This document shows positions 36,469-46,565 of a DNA stretch of 64,000 nucleotides, piece after piece. The notes beneath the pieces are model-generated. The model saw only the letters and a program-made list of their open reading frames with translations. It made no database searches and had not been told where the DNA came from. The DNA is from Paenibacillus hemerocallicola (lineage in GTDB: Bacteria; Bacillota; Bacilli; Paenibacillales; NBRC-103111): contig NZ_VDCQ01000011.1 in assembly GCF_006265175.1 (NCBI RefSeq), positions 1-64,000 of the forward strand, written 5' to 3'. The position numbers were made by a program, and so were the translations under genes. Every line of letters begins with the position of its first letter. The stretch's first letter is position 1.

Positions 36469-38745
36469 ATGACCAAGAAAGTAAAACTGCGCACGTTGCT
36501 GATAGGGGGATTGTTCACCCTATTTTTTGTTGTCCTGATCGGCAAAGTGTATTGGGTTCAAGTAGTAGACGCGTCGGAGCTGCTGAAGAAAGCGCAGGAT
36601 ATGTGGGAGCGCAACAAAACGATACAGCCCGTGCGAGGCTCGATCGTGGACCGCAACAAACAAGTGCTGGCCGAAGACGGACCTTCTTATACGATTATCG
36701 TCAATCCGAAAATAATAGCGACTCTCAAGAACGGTGCCGAAATCGTCAAGGAATTGTCCGTGATATTGGGCAAGCCGGAATCCGAGCTGCTCGATCAAGT
36801 GACGAAGAAGAAAGAGGACGGCACGCTTCTCACATGGGTGGAGGTCCGGAGCGAGGGCTGGAAGGTCGACGTCGAGATGGCCGACAAAATCGCCGCGGCG
36901 CTAAAACTCAACATGCCGATCAGCAGCCAGAGCAATTTGTACACGCATGGCGTCTATTTGGAGGAATCCCCGAAGCGTTATTATCCGGGGGGCAGCCTAG
37001 CCGCTCACGTACTCGGTTATTTCGATAAAAACGGCAAGGCGGTCATGGGGCTCGAAGCTGCATACAACGATATGCTCAAAGGGAAAGCGGGACATATCGT
37101 CACCGAGAAGGACCGCATGGGCTATGAGCTCCCTGACGCGAAAGCGAGCTATGAGCCGGCGGAAGACGGCAAGACGCTTCAATTGACGATCGACCGCAAC
37201 ATCCAATCGTATATCGAAACGGCCATGGAACGGTCGTATGCCGAATTTAAGCCGAAAAGCATGACGGCGATCGCGATGGATCCGAAAACCGGCGAAATTT
37301 TGGGGCTGGCCAATATGCCTACCTTCAACCCCGCCAAGTATTGGGAGGCGAAGCCGGAAGATTTCAGAAACAATGCGATCGCGTCGCAGTTCGAACCCGG
37401 CTCGACCTTCAAGCTCGTGACGCTGGCGGGCACCGTGGAAGAAGGGTTGTTCGATCCGAACGAGAAGTTCAAGTCGGGCTCGATCAAAATTTATGACCGG
37501 ACGCTGAATGACCATAACTTGAAAGGCTGGGGAACGATCTCTTATTTGGAAGGGCTGAAGCGTTCGAGCAACGTGGCGTTCGTCAAGCTCGGCTATGAGA
37601 AGCTGAAGGAAGAGAAGTTCAAGCAGTATATCGCCAAATTCGGCTTCGGTCAAAAGACGGGAATCGACCTCCCCGGAGAAGTTCAAGGCTGGGGAGACCG
37701 TTTCCGCTATCCGGTCGACTATGCGACGGCAACGTACGGCCAAGGCGGGGTCTCGGTTACGGCGATTCAGCAGATCGCGGCTTACGGCGCTATCGCAAAC
37801 GGCGGAAAGATGATGCAGCCGCATGTTGTAAAGGCGGTGCTCGACCCGAAGACGAACGAAGTGATTCAACAAATCGAGCCGAAGACCGTGCGTCAGGTCG
37901 TTTCGCCCGAGACGGCAAGCAAAGTCACCGAATATTTGGAGCAGGTCGTGTCGGATAAAGAGATCGGAACAGGCCGCAACGCTAATATCGACGGGTATCG
38001 GGTAGCCGGGAAGACGGGAACGGCAAATATCGTAATCAATGGCAAATATGCCGACGACCAATGGGTCATTACGTTCGTGGGATACGCTCCCGTGGAAGAT
38101 CCGAAAATCGTCGTGCTCGTTCTGGCCGACCAGCCCGATCTGCATGGGAACTACCATAACGGCGGACTGGTCGCCCCGGTCGTATTCAAGGAAATCATGT
38201 CGCAAAGCTTGAGATATATGAACGTAACGGCCCACGTCTCCCAGGAGCTGTCGGGCGTCGAGAAGAAAATCGCCACGCCGGATACGAGCGGCAAGCCGCT
38301 CGTCGACGCCAAGAAGCAATTGGGAGACAGCAAGATCAAATATGACGTATTGGGCAAAGGCGCCTCGGTTATCGCCCAATTTCCTGCGGGCAGTACGGAA
38401 ATCAGCCCGAACGAGCGAATATATTTGTTGACCGAAGAATCGGAAGGTGTCGACCTGCCGAATATGCAGGGCAAATCGATGCGCGATGCGCTCGCCGTCT
38501 GTTCGTTCATGAAGGTGGACTGCCAGGTGAGCGGCGAAGGCTATGTCGCCTCGCAAACGGTCGTATCCGGCGGCGAAAGGCAAGCCGTGGCGCTTCAATT
38601 GGTGCCGTGGAACGAATTGGAGAAGGCGAAGGTCGAAGCGGCCAAATTGGCCGCCGCCAACCAAGCCGCGACATCCGGCAAAACGACGCAGTCGTCGACC
38701 GGAACCGGCTCGAAGTCGGGAACGACGACCAAGACGAAGCCGTAA
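36469..38745 (+). CDS. pbpB: Division transpeptidase, PBP2B-like (PbpB)
   Basis: The product is 758 residues. It has an N-terminal membrane anchor (about 9-30), a pedestal domain, and a transpeptidase domain with STFK (active Ser near 310), SSN near 365-367 and KTG near 514. Two PASTA-like domains and a Ser/Thr/Lys-rich tail follow. It cross-links septal peptidoglycan. It is assigned to PbpB rather than SpoVD because it follows ftsL and is itself followed by a second class B PBP. ATG start. Confidence 0.93.
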   Translation: MTKKVKLRTLLIGGLFTLFFVVLIGKVYWVQVVDASELLKKAQDMWERNKTIQPVRGSIVDRNKQVLAEDGPSYTIIVNPKIIATLKNGAEIVKELSVILGKPESELLDQVTKKKEDGTLLTWVEVRSEGWKVDVEMADKIAAALKLNMPISSQSNLYTHGVYLEESPKRYYPGGSLAAHVLGYFDKNGKAVMGLEAAYNDMLKGKAGHIVTEKDRMGYELPDAKASYEPAEDGKTLQLTIDRNIQSYIETAMERSYAEFKPKSMTAIAMDPKTGEILGLANMPTFNPAKYWEAKPEDFRNNAIASQFEPGSTFKLVTLAGTVEEGLFDPNEKFKSGSIKIYDRTLNDHNLKGWGTISYLEGLKRSSNVAFVKLGYEKLKEEKFKQYIAKFGFGQKTGIDLPGEVQGWGDRFRYPVDYATATYGQGGVSVTAIQQIAAYGAIANGGKMMQPHVVKAVLDPKTNEVIQQIEPKTVRQVVSPETASKVTEYLEQVVSDKEIGTGRNANIDGYRVAGKTGTANIVINGKYADDQWVITFVGYAPVEDPKIVVLVLADQPDLHGNYHNGGLVAPVVFKEIMSQSLRYMNVTAHVSQELSGVEKKIATPDTSGKPLVDAKKQLGDSKIKYDVLGKGASVIAQFPAGSTEISPNERIYLLTEESEGVDLPNMQGKSMRDALAVCSFMKVDCQVSGEGYVASQTVVSGGERQAVALQLVPWNELEKAKVEAAKLAAANQAATSGKTTQSSTGTGSKSGTTTKTKP

Positions 38746-38879
38746 TCCGATTGCCTGAAAGCTTGTTCTAACCCCTCCCCGTTTTGAATAGCTATGATAT
38801 GAAACGTTCTAGCTATCGTCATAGGGTACGCTTTCAAAGATTGCTTCTCTTCGAAACGTAGAGTACGGCTTTCGGAGCG

Positions 38880-38918
38880 GCATTCTTCGAAAGCCGGACG
38901 TATGCTTTCGAAGAATGC
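38880..38918 (+). repeat. Perfect 15-bp inverted repeat before spoVD
   Basis: GCATTCTTCGAAAGC and its exact reverse complement are separated by 9 bases, giving a strong hairpin 30 bases before the spoVD start. TTCGAA also occurs at 38850 and 38923, making four copies in 80 bases. It could end read-through from pbpB, or be an operator. Confidence 0.7.
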
Positions 38919-38949
38919 TTTCTTCGAATTGTCGGGAGGGGGACCCATC

Positions 38950-40878
38950 GTGAAAGTGTCCAGCGTAACGGTCAGACGACGGTTGTTTGCCGCACTCGTC
39001 GTCAGCGGAATTTTGTTCGCCGCGCTTACGGTTCGACTTGCCTATGTCCAGTTGTGGATCGGGGGAGACCTGGCGCAAAAAGCCGAAGATTTATGGCGCC
39101 GCAACATCCCGTTTGCCGCCAAAAGAGGCGAAATATGGGATCGAAGCGGCGTTCGGCTTACTTACAACGTCAGCTCGCCTTCCATCATGGCCATACCGGC
39201 GCAAATCAAGGATGCCCGGGCAACGGCAGGGGAACTGGCCAGGGTGCTGCAGATGAGCGAGGAAGACATTTATAAATCGCTGACGAAGCGGGAATCGAGC
39301 GTCTATATCCGGCCGGGCGGCCGTAAAATTACCGAAGAAAAAGCGGCGGAAGTGCGCAATCTGAATTTGCCGGGCATCGAGGTGGCCGAAGACAATAAGC
39401 GGTATTATCCTTTCGGCTCGTTCGCATCGCATATTTTGGGATTTACGGGTATCGACAACCAGGGGCTGACCGGCGTGGAGGCTTCTTACAACAGCGAGCT
39501 GCGCGGCATCAACGGAAGCGTGTCGTACTTGAGCGATGCCGCCGGCAGGGAGATGCCGAACACGTCCGAGCAATACCAGCCGCCCAAGGACGGCCTTAAC
39601 CTTCAGCTGACGATCGACAAAAACATCCAATCGTATTTGGAGCGCGAGCTCGATCAAGCAATGGTTCAGCACCAGGCGAAGAACGCGATCGGCATCGCCA
39701 TGGATCCGAACACCGGCGAAATATTGGCCATGTCGGCCAGACCTACGTTCGATCCGACCCATTTTCGCGAATATCCGAGCGAAGTATACAACCGCAACCT
39801 GCCGATCTGGATGACCTACGAGCCCGGATCGACATTCAAGATTATTACGCTCGCCGCCGCGCTGGAAGAAAAGAAGGTCAATCTGAAGCGGGATACGTTT
39901 TTCGATCCAGGTTTTATCGAAGTGGGCGGCGCCAGGCTCCGCTGCTGGAAAAAGGGCGGGCACGGCAGCCAGACGTTTTTGCAGGTCGTTGAAAATTCGT
40001 GCAACCCCGGATTCGTCGCGCTGGGGCAGAGGCTCGGGAAGGAAAGCTTGTTCGACTACATTCGCAGGTTCGGCTTCGGGCAGAAGACGGGTATCGATCT
40101 CGGAGGCGAAGAGAACGGCATTATGTTCAAGCTGTCCAGAGTCGGACCGGTCGAGCTTGCCACCACCGCATTCGGCCAAGGCGTATCGGTGACGCCGATC
40201 CAGCAAATTACGGCCGTATCGGCTGCCGTAAACGGCGGGAAGCTGTTCGAGCCCCATGTGGCCAAAGCGTGGTACAACCCGGATACCGGCGAGAAAGTAA
40301 AGTCCGTCGAGCCCAAGCTCGTTCGGCAAGTGATATCGGAATCGACTTCCAAGCAGGTGCGGGAGGCGCTCGAGAGCGTCGTGGCGAAAGGGACGGGGCG
40401 CCCAGCCTTCATTGACGGTTACCGGGTGGGCGGCAAAACGGGTACGGCGCAAAAAGTTATCGGCGGCCGCTATTCGCCCGACGAGCATATCGTATCATTC
40501 ATCGGGTTCGCCCCGGCGGACGATCCGAAAATCGTAGTTTATGTCGCCGTGGACGATCCGGCCGGCATCCAGTTCGGCGGGCTAGTCGCGGCTCCTATCG
40601 TCAAAAACGTAATGGCCGACGCGCTGCGGTATATGGGAGTCGAGCCGCGCAAGGATCAATTGGAGCGCGAATACCGGTACGGGGAAACCCGCGTCGTCGA
40701 GGTGCCCGACTTGGTCGGTCATACGGTCAGCGACATTTACGAGGATATGAACATGAACTTCCGCTTGGAGAAGTTCGGCAGCGGCGACGAGGTGATCAGC
40801 CAGGCGCCCAAGGCCGGCGAACGGGTAGAGCAAGGGTCCACGATCCGCATTTATATGGGAAAACATCCCGAATCCTGA
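38950..40878 (+). CDS. spoVD: Sporulation-specific PBP SpoVD
   Basis: The product is 642 residues from GTG 38950, with GGGAGGGGG upstream. It has a membrane anchor (about 10-30), a pedestal, and a transpeptidase with STFK near 292, SCN near 350 and KTG near 495. One PASTA domain closes the protein. In B. subtilis, SpoVD is needed for spore cortex synthesis with SpoVE. The 204-base gap upstream suggests its own sporulation promoter, but I could not pick a convincing sigma E site. Confidence 0.93.
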   Translation: MKVSSVTVRRRLFAALVVSGILFAALTVRLAYVQLWIGGDLAQKAEDLWRRNIPFAAKRGEIWDRSGVRLTYNVSSPSIMAIPAQIKDARATAGELARVLQMSEEDIYKSLTKRESSVYIRPGGRKITEEKAAEVRNLNLPGIEVAEDNKRYYPFGSFASHILGFTGIDNQGLTGVEASYNSELRGINGSVSYLSDAAGREMPNTSEQYQPPKDGLNLQLTIDKNIQSYLERELDQAMVQHQAKNAIGIAMDPNTGEILAMSARPTFDPTHFREYPSEVYNRNLPIWMTYEPGSTFKIITLAAALEEKKVNLKRDTFFDPGFIEVGGARLRCWKKGGHGSQTFLQVVENSCNPGFVALGQRLGKESLFDYIRRFGFGQKTGIDLGGEENGIMFKLSRVGPVELATTAFGQGVSVTPIQQITAVSAAVNGGKLFEPHVAKAWYNPDTGEKVKSVEPKLVRQVISESTSKQVREALESVVAKGTGRPAFIDGYRVGGKTGTAQKVIGGRYSPDEHIVSFIGFAPADDPKIVVYVAVDDPAGIQFGGLVAAPIVKNVMADALRYMGVEPRKDQLEREYRYGETRVVEVPDLVGHTVSDIYEDMNMNFRLEKFGSGDEVISQAPKAGERVEQGSTIRIYMGKHPES

Positions 40879-40953
40879 TTGCTCTTCATTCGATTTGGTC
40901 TATAATAGATAAGGCTTACCGTAATACTACTTATCGGTTAAGGAGGCTACTCC

Positions 40954-42441
40954 ATGCGGCTTGAGCAGCTAGCATCACTTTTCGTCGCGTCCAGGGTGTC
41001 GGGAGATCCGCATACGGCCGTCACCGGCATTCAGACGGATTCGCGCAAAGTACGTCCGGGCGATCTGTTCTTGTGCATCCCGGGACTGGTCAGCGACGGC
41101 CACGATTATGCCGCGAAGGCGCAAGAGGCGGGGGCGGCCGCGCTCGTTCTGGAGCGGGACGTTCCCGTATCGCTGCCGAAGCTGTTCGTGAATGATGCCA
41201 GATACGCGATGGCCGTCATCGCCTGCAAGTTTTACGGGTATCCGAGCCGGGAAATGAAGCTGATCGGCGTAACCGGAACGAACGGCAAAACGACGACGAC
41301 GGCGCTTATCGAGCATATTTTGCGGGACAGGAAGTTCCGTACGGGGCTGATGGGGACGATCAGCATGAAGATCGGCGAGCAATGGTTCGAGGCCGAGCGG
41401 ACGACGCAGGAAGCGTCCGATCTCCAAATGAATTTGCGCAAAATGCGCGACGCCGGAGCGGATTACGCGGTTATGGAAGTGTCCAGCCATGCGCTGGAGC
41501 TCGGCCGGGTGAAGGGCTGCCGGTTCCGGACCGCCTTGTTCACGAACTTGACCCAGGATCATCTCGATTTTCATAAAACGATGGAGCAGTATCGGGAGGC
41601 CAAAGGATTGTTCTTCTCCCGGCTCGGCAACGAATTTACCGACGAGCCGGATGCGACCGTTTACGCCGTGCTCAATGGGGACGATGAAGCTTCCGCCTAT
41701 TTCGCCAAACAGACGAGCGCCCAAATTATCCGTTACGGATTCGGACCGGACGCGGACGTGCGCGCCACCGATATCCGGATGTCGTCGAGAGGCACCCGGT
41801 TTACCGTGTCGGCGTTCGGGGAAGAGGCTGAAATTTCGATGAGACTTGTAGGCAAATTCAACGTATACAATGCGCTTGGGGCCATTTCATCAACTTTGAT
41901 CGAGCGGATTCCACTTTCGGAGATCGCGAATAGTTTAGAGAGGATGAGCGGCGTTCCCGGGCGGATGGAGACGGTGGAGACCGATTCCGACTATCTTGTC
42001 GTCGTCGATTACGCCCATACGCCGGACGGCTTGGAGAACGCGCTCGCGGCGATTCGCGAATTTTGCGAAGGACGGATTATTACCGTTTTCGGCTGCGGCG
42101 GAGACAGGGACAGGTCGAAGCGGCCGCTGATGGGTGCGATCGCCGCCCGCGGCAGCGATTACGCTATAGCGACCTCCGACAACCCCAGATCGGAAAATCC
42201 GGAAGCGATATTGCGGGAAATCGAGCCGGGAATCGAAGCGGAAGGCATGGGGCGGGACCGTTACGAGCTGGTGGCGGATCGTCGAGAGGCGATCTATAAA
42301 GCAGTTGAAATGGCAAGCTCCAACGATGTAGTATTAATTGCGGGAAAAGGGCATGAACCATACCAAATCGTGGGCGGCGTCCAGCATCATTTCGACGACC
42401 GGCTTGTCGCCCAGGAAGCGATAAGGGGTAGATCGAAGTGA
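40954..42441 (+). CDS. murE: UDP-MurNAc-tripeptide synthetase MurE (meso-DAP adding)
   Basis: The product is 495 residues. The ATP loop GVTGTNGKTTTTAL is at about 107-120 and HTPDGLENAL near 352. The DNPR motif (near 409) is the hallmark of meso-diaminopimelate-adding enzymes, so the wall is DAP type. The ATG follows AAGGAGG. Its stop overlaps the murF start. Confidence 0.97.
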   Translation: MRLEQLASLFVASRVSGDPHTAVTGIQTDSRKVRPGDLFLCIPGLVSDGHDYAAKAQEAGAAALVLERDVPVSLPKLFVNDARYAMAVIACKFYGYPSREMKLIGVTGTNGKTTTTALIEHILRDRKFRTGLMGTISMKIGEQWFEAERTTQEASDLQMNLRKMRDAGADYAVMEVSSHALELGRVKGCRFRTALFTNLTQDHLDFHKTMEQYREAKGLFFSRLGNEFTDEPDATVYAVLNGDDEASAYFAKQTSAQIIRYGFGPDADVRATDIRMSSRGTRFTVSAFGEEAEISMRLVGKFNVYNALGAISSTLIERIPLSEIANSLERMSGVPGRMETVETDSDYLVVVDYAHTPDGLENALAAIREFCEGRIITVFGCGGDRDRSKRPLMGAIAARGSDYAIATSDNPRSENPEAILREIEPGIEAEGMGRDRYELVADRREAIYKAVEMASSNDVVLIAGKGHEPYQIVGGVQHHFDDRLVAQEAIRGRSK

Positions 42442-43829
42442 TGATTCGCACATTCGGCGAAGTCGCCGCGATGGTATCCGGAACGGTGCGGAACGGCGAC
42501 GAATCGCTCGTTATCCGCGGCGTGTCCAAAGATACGCGGACGATTGGCGCCGGAAATTTATATATTCCGATTATCGGAGAACGGTTCGACGGCCATGATT
42601 ACGCGAAAGAAGCGTTTCGGCTGGGGGCAACCGCCACGCTATGGCAACAAGACCGCGGCGAACCGCCGGAAGGCGTTCCGGCTATCGTGGTCGACGATGC
42701 TTTGTCTGCGCTGCAGCGGTTGGCCGCCCGTTACCGGGAGCAGTTGCCGGTTAAGATCGTGGGCGTTACCGGCAGCAACGGCAAGACGACGACCAAGGAT
42801 ATGATCGCCGCCGTACTGGCGGTGAAATACAACGTCCGCAAAACGGAAGGCAATTTGAACGGCGATATCGGACTGCCGCTCATGATTTTGCAGATGGATG
42901 AGGGGACCGAGCTGGCGGTGCTCGAAATGGGCATGCGGGGCTTCGGCGAAATCGAATTGCTGACCCGGATCGCCAAGCCGGAAGCGGCCGTTATTACGAT
43001 GATCGGGGAAGCGCACCTGGAGCGACTCGGCTCGCGAACCGGCATTGCCCGGGCGAAGCTGGAAATATTGGCCGGCTTGAAGGAAGGCGGACTGTTCGCC
43101 TATAACGGCGATGAACCGCTGCTCGAGTCGCTGCTTTCGCAAGCGAGCAAGCCGGAATCCATAATTGGCGTCCGGTTCGGTTCGGGAGCGGATAACGATC
43201 TATGGCCGAGCCATGTTTCCGTGGAAGCCGACGGTGCGGCGTTTACGCTTAATGGTGCTAAGAAGCCGGAGTTTAGGATCCCGCTGCCGGGCCGTCACAA
43301 TGCGGTCAACGCGATGGCGGCCGTCGCGGTCGGAAGACACTTCGGACTGAGCGATGAGGAAATCGCGTCCGGACTGGGCGCGATGAAGCCGACGGGGATG
43401 CGCATCGAACGGATGCGGGGCGCTACGGGACTGACGGTGCTCAATGACGCCTACAATGCCAGCCCGGCGTCTACGCTCGCATCGCTCGAGCTGCTGAAGG
43501 AGCTTATCGGTTTCGGACGGAAAATCGTGGTGCTGGGCGATATGCTGGAGCTCGGCGACGAGGAGGAGCGGTTTCACCGGAATATCGGCTCCGCGCTTTC
43601 TCCGGATCAGTTCGATTACGTGTACGCGTTCGGCCCGCTTTCCAGGCATACCGCGGATGAGGCGATGCCTTCTTTTCCGCAAGGGCGGGTCCGTTGGTTC
43701 GATAATAAAGAGGAAATGGTGCGGGACATCGCTTCGGTTGCCCGGTCGCAAGATATCGTATTGGTGAAAGGCTCCAGAGGAATGCGGCTCGAGGAAGCCG
43801 TCCAACGACTAGTGGACGTACAACTGTAG
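42438..43829 (+). CDS. murF: UDP-MurNAc-tripeptide:D-Ala-D-Ala ligase MurF
   Basis: The product is 463 residues. The ATP loop VTGSNGKTTTKDM is near 110-122, and the late motif NDAYNASPAS near 336. It starts at GTG 42438 or ATG 42441, both overlapping the murE stop, so the two are coupled. It adds D-Ala-D-Ala to complete the pentapeptide. Confidence 0.97.
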   Translation: MMIRTFGEVAAMVSGTVRNGDESLVIRGVSKDTRTIGAGNLYIPIIGERFDGHDYAKEAFRLGATATLWQQDRGEPPEGVPAIVVDDALSALQRLAARYREQLPVKIVGVTGSNGKTTTKDMIAAVLAVKYNVRKTEGNLNGDIGLPLMILQMDEGTELAVLEMGMRGFGEIELLTRIAKPEAAVITMIGEAHLERLGSRTGIARAKLEILAGLKEGGLFAYNGDEPLLESLLSQASKPESIIGVRFGSGADNDLWPSHVSVEADGAAFTLNGAKKPEFRIPLPGRHNAVNAMAAVAVGRHFGLSDEEIASGLGAMKPTGMRIERMRGATGLTVLNDAYNASPASTLASLELLKELIGFGRKIVVLGDMLELGDEEERFHRNIGSALSPDQFDYVYAFGPLSRHTADEAMPSFPQGRVRWFDNKEEMVRDIASVARSQDIVLVKGSRGMRLEEAVQRLVDVQL

Positions 43830-43851
43830 AAGGGAGGGGGAACCGACCGTC

Positions 43852-44808
43852 ATGGATATGAAAGTGATTTTATTTACGATGGGAGCCGCTTTTCTGCTAG
43901 CGATTATATTGGGGCCGATCTGCATCCCCATACTGCGGCGTCTCAAGTTCGGCCAGCAAATACGCACAGACGGTCCGCAAGGGCATTTGAAAAAAGCGGG
44001 AACCCCCACCATGGGCGGCACGATCATCTTGCTCGCATTGTCGATCGCGTTTTTGCGGTTTTCCGATGGCACGGCCGATGCCGTCATCCTGCTGATAGCC
44101 TCGCTTGGATACGGATTGATAGGTTTTCTGGACGATTATATCAAGATTTTGTTCAAGCGCTCGCTCGGGCTGACGGCGAAACAGAAGCTTTTCGGACAGT
44201 TGTTTTTCTCCGGTGTCGTATGTTACCTTTTATATCGGAGCGGACACAGCACCGATTTGTCCGTCCCTTTCACCGATTATACGCTAGAGATCGGCTGGTG
44301 GCTGTACGTGCCGTTTGTCGTGATCATGATGCTGGGCATGTCCAACGCGGTGAATTTCACCGATGGCTTGGACGGTCTGCTAGCCGGTACGAGCGCCATC
44401 GCGTTCGGGACGTACACGATCATCGCGCTCGTCCACTCGGAGATGGAAGCGGCCGTTTTCTCGGCATCGATGGTAGGGGCCGTACTCGGCTTTCTCGTGT
44501 TCAATGCCCATCCGGCCAAAGTATTCATGGGAGATACCGGCTCGCTCGGCATCGGCGGCGGACTTGCGGCCGTAGCGATACTGACGAAATCGGAGCTGCT
44601 CATTCTCATAGTCGGCGCCGTCTTCGTCATCGAGATGTTGTCCGTCGTCATTCAGGTCGTTTCCTTCAAAACGCGCGGCAAACGCGTGTTCCGGATGAGT
44701 CCGATCCATCACCACTACGAGCTGGTCGGATGGTCGGAATGGCGTATCGTCGTCACGTTTTGGTTCGCCGGTCTCGTCTGTGCGGGATTGGCATTGTTTA
44801 ATCTGTAA
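43852..44808 (+). CDS. mraY: Phospho-MurNAc-pentapeptide transferase MraY
   Basis: The product is 318 residues with about ten membrane helices. Conserved loops are GTPTMGGTI, DDYIKI (catalytic Asp pair near 97), NFTDGLDGL and the HHHYE block near the C-terminus. It makes lipid I from UDP-MurNAc-pentapeptide and undecaprenyl phosphate. The start is ATG 43852, with GGGAGGGGG upstream. Confidence 0.97.
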   Translation: MDMKVILFTMGAAFLLAIILGPICIPILRRLKFGQQIRTDGPQGHLKKAGTPTMGGTIILLALSIAFLRFSDGTADAVILLIASLGYGLIGFLDDYIKILFKRSLGLTAKQKLFGQLFFSGVVCYLLYRSGHSTDLSVPFTDYTLEIGWWLYVPFVVIMMLGMSNAVNFTDGLDGLLAGTSAIAFGTYTIIALVHSEMEAAVFSASMVGAVLGFLVFNAHPAKVFMGDTGSLGIGGGLAAVAILTKSELLILIVGAVFVIEMLSVVIQVVSFKTRGKRVFRMSPIHHHYELVGWSEWRIVVTFWFAGLVCAGLALFNL

Positions 44809-44826
44809 AGGTGGGATTGCGTAGCT

Positions 44827-46251
44827 ATGAATCATCCCGAGTTTTACCGGGGCAAGGAAGTTGTCGTTCTGGGCCTTGCGAGAAGCGGAGTGGCGGTGGC
44901 GAAGCTGTTTCACGAATATGGCGCCGCCGTCACCGTAAACGATAAGAAAGACCGTACTTTATGCCCTGAGGCCGACGAATTGACGGCTCTGGGTATTTCT
45001 GTTCTTTGCGGCGGTCATCCGGAGACGCTCATTCATGCTGGCGTGGCGCTCGTCGTCAAAAATCCGGGCATTCCTTATTCGATCCCGCCCGTTCGGGACG
45101 CGGAGCGTCTCGGCATCGAAATCGTCACCGAGGTAGAGGTGGCGAACTATATATGCAAAGCGCCGATTATCGGAATAACCGGATCGAACGGCAAGACGAC
45201 CACGACTACGTGGATCGGACGCATACTGGAGAATGCCGGACTTCATCCGATCATTGCCGGGAACATCGGCCGCGCTTTGTGCGAAGCCGCAGCAGAAGCG
45301 ACCGGGACGAACCACATGGTCGTGGAGCTGAGCAGCTTTCAATTGAAGGGGACGGTGAACTTCCGGCCGCGCATTGCTTGTCTGTTGAATGTATGCGAGA
45401 CTCATCTCGATTATCACGGCACGATGGAGGACTATATCGCCTCCAAGGCAAAGCTGTTTGCAAGCCAGCGGCAGGACGATGTGGCCGTACTGAATTGGGA
45501 TGATCCGGAATGCCGGCGCATCGCCGGCACGGTGAAGGCGCAGCTCGTTCCTTTTTCGATGCGGGAGCGGCTGGAACGGGGCGTATATTTGGAGCCGCCG
45601 CTGCAGTCGCCCGACGAACCATTGACCGATGCGCATCACATCGTACATAAAGATGCCGCGGGGCGTGAAACGGTTGTGTTGCCTGCGAAGCAGCTCGGCA
45701 TTCCCGGCAAGCATAATGCCGAGAACGCCATGGCTGCGGTAGCGGTCGCCCTCGCTGCCGGAGCGGACCTCGACTCGATCGTGCAAGCGCTGCGTACGTT
45801 TCGCGGCGTGGAGCATCGTCTCGAGTTTGTTCTCGAGCGGGACGGGATCGTCTACTACAACAATTCGAAAGCTACCAATTCGCTTGCCACGATGAAGGCG
45901 CTCGAGTCGTTCGGGCAGCCGATCGTGCTGATCGCGGGCGGGCAGGATCGCAAGTCGGAGTTCCAGGACCTGCTGCCTTATTTGGAACGGAACGTAAAAG
46001 CGGTCGTCTCCTTGGGCGAAACGCGGCATAAATTTGCCGGGCTGGCGGAGAAAGCGGGAATCAGCGCGGTCAAAACGGTCGATACTGGGAACAGTGCAGC
46101 CGAGACGCTGGACGAAGCGGTGCGCGCCGCAAGGGCGTTCGCCGAATCGGGCGACGTCGTGCTGCTCTCGCCGGCTTGCGCCAGCTGGGATATGTTCGAA
46201 TCCTTTGAGATTCGGGGACGCATGTTTAAAGAGTCGGTGCATAAATTGTAG
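44827..46251 (+). CDS. murD: UDP-MurNAc-L-Ala:D-Glu ligase MurD
   Basis: The product is 474 residues. The N-terminal Rossmann-like motif VVVLGLARSGVAVAKLF, the ATP loop GITGSNGKTTTTTW (about 116-129) and the late NNSKATN near 343 identify it. It adds D-glutamate in the cytoplasm. It lies 18 bases after mraY. Confidence 0.97.
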   Translation: MNHPEFYRGKEVVVLGLARSGVAVAKLFHEYGAAVTVNDKKDRTLCPEADELTALGISVLCGGHPETLIHAGVALVVKNPGIPYSIPPVRDAERLGIEIVTEVEVANYICKAPIIGITGSNGKTTTTTWIGRILENAGLHPIIAGNIGRALCEAAAEATGTNHMVVELSSFQLKGTVNFRPRIACLLNVCETHLDYHGTMEDYIASKAKLFASQRQDDVAVLNWDDPECRRIAGTVKAQLVPFSMRERLERGVYLEPPLQSPDEPLTDAHHIVHKDAAGRETVVLPAKQLGIPGKHNAENAMAAVAVALAAGADLDSIVQALRTFRGVEHRLEFVLERDGIVYYNNSKATNSLATMKALESFGQPIVLIAGGQDRKSEFQDLLPYLERNVKAVVSLGETRHKFAGLAEKAGISAVKTVDTGNSAAETLDEAVRAARAFAESGDVVLLSPACASWDMFESFEIRGRMFKESVHKL

Positions 46252-46565
46252 TAGAGGCTTGTTTACATCGACCGTTCGCCGGCGAAGGCTCCGGTTGCGG
46301 CATCGGTTTGCGTTTAAGGCATTCAGTGCGAAATATGGGAAACGGAATAATCAAGACCCAAGTTTCGCCATGGAAGCTTTGCGAGCAAACCGCAGCTGCA
46401 GCCGAGCCGCTGTCGGCGGCTCAGTCGCTGCGAACAAGCCCGGGAGCGGGAGGCAGCACAACGGATGCGTTCCGAGAGATTCGGACCGCTTGCCGCGAGG
46501 TTCGGTCATGTTGCGAGCGTTGCGGCCGTTGTGCAAGCTTCCCCGTCTATGGAGGTTATGCGGCG
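46252..46565. other. Gap between murD and spoVE
   Basis: There are 314 bases without a supported gene. The spoVE frame stays open upstream, but its translation is Ala/Arg/Cys-rich and unlike FtsW/SpoVE. A GAGCCGC-TGTCG-GCGGCTC hairpin lies at 46406-46424 without a T-run. A sporulation promoter for spoVE may lie here, but I could not place one. Confidence 0.5.

Noticed and set aside
36997-38664. Antisense open frame of 555 codons over pbpB
   Set aside because: A shadow of a conserved transpeptidase gene, with no start signal.
38791-38827. Possible sigma E promoter before spoVD (GATATG and CATAGGGT)
   Set aside because: Spacing is 18 instead of about 14 bases and the -10 has several mismatches.
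46308-46565. 86-codon N-terminal extension of SpoVE
   Set aside because: The extension is Ala/Arg/Cys-rich, unlike any SEDS protein, while ATG 46566 has GGAGG upstream and begins just before the first helix.
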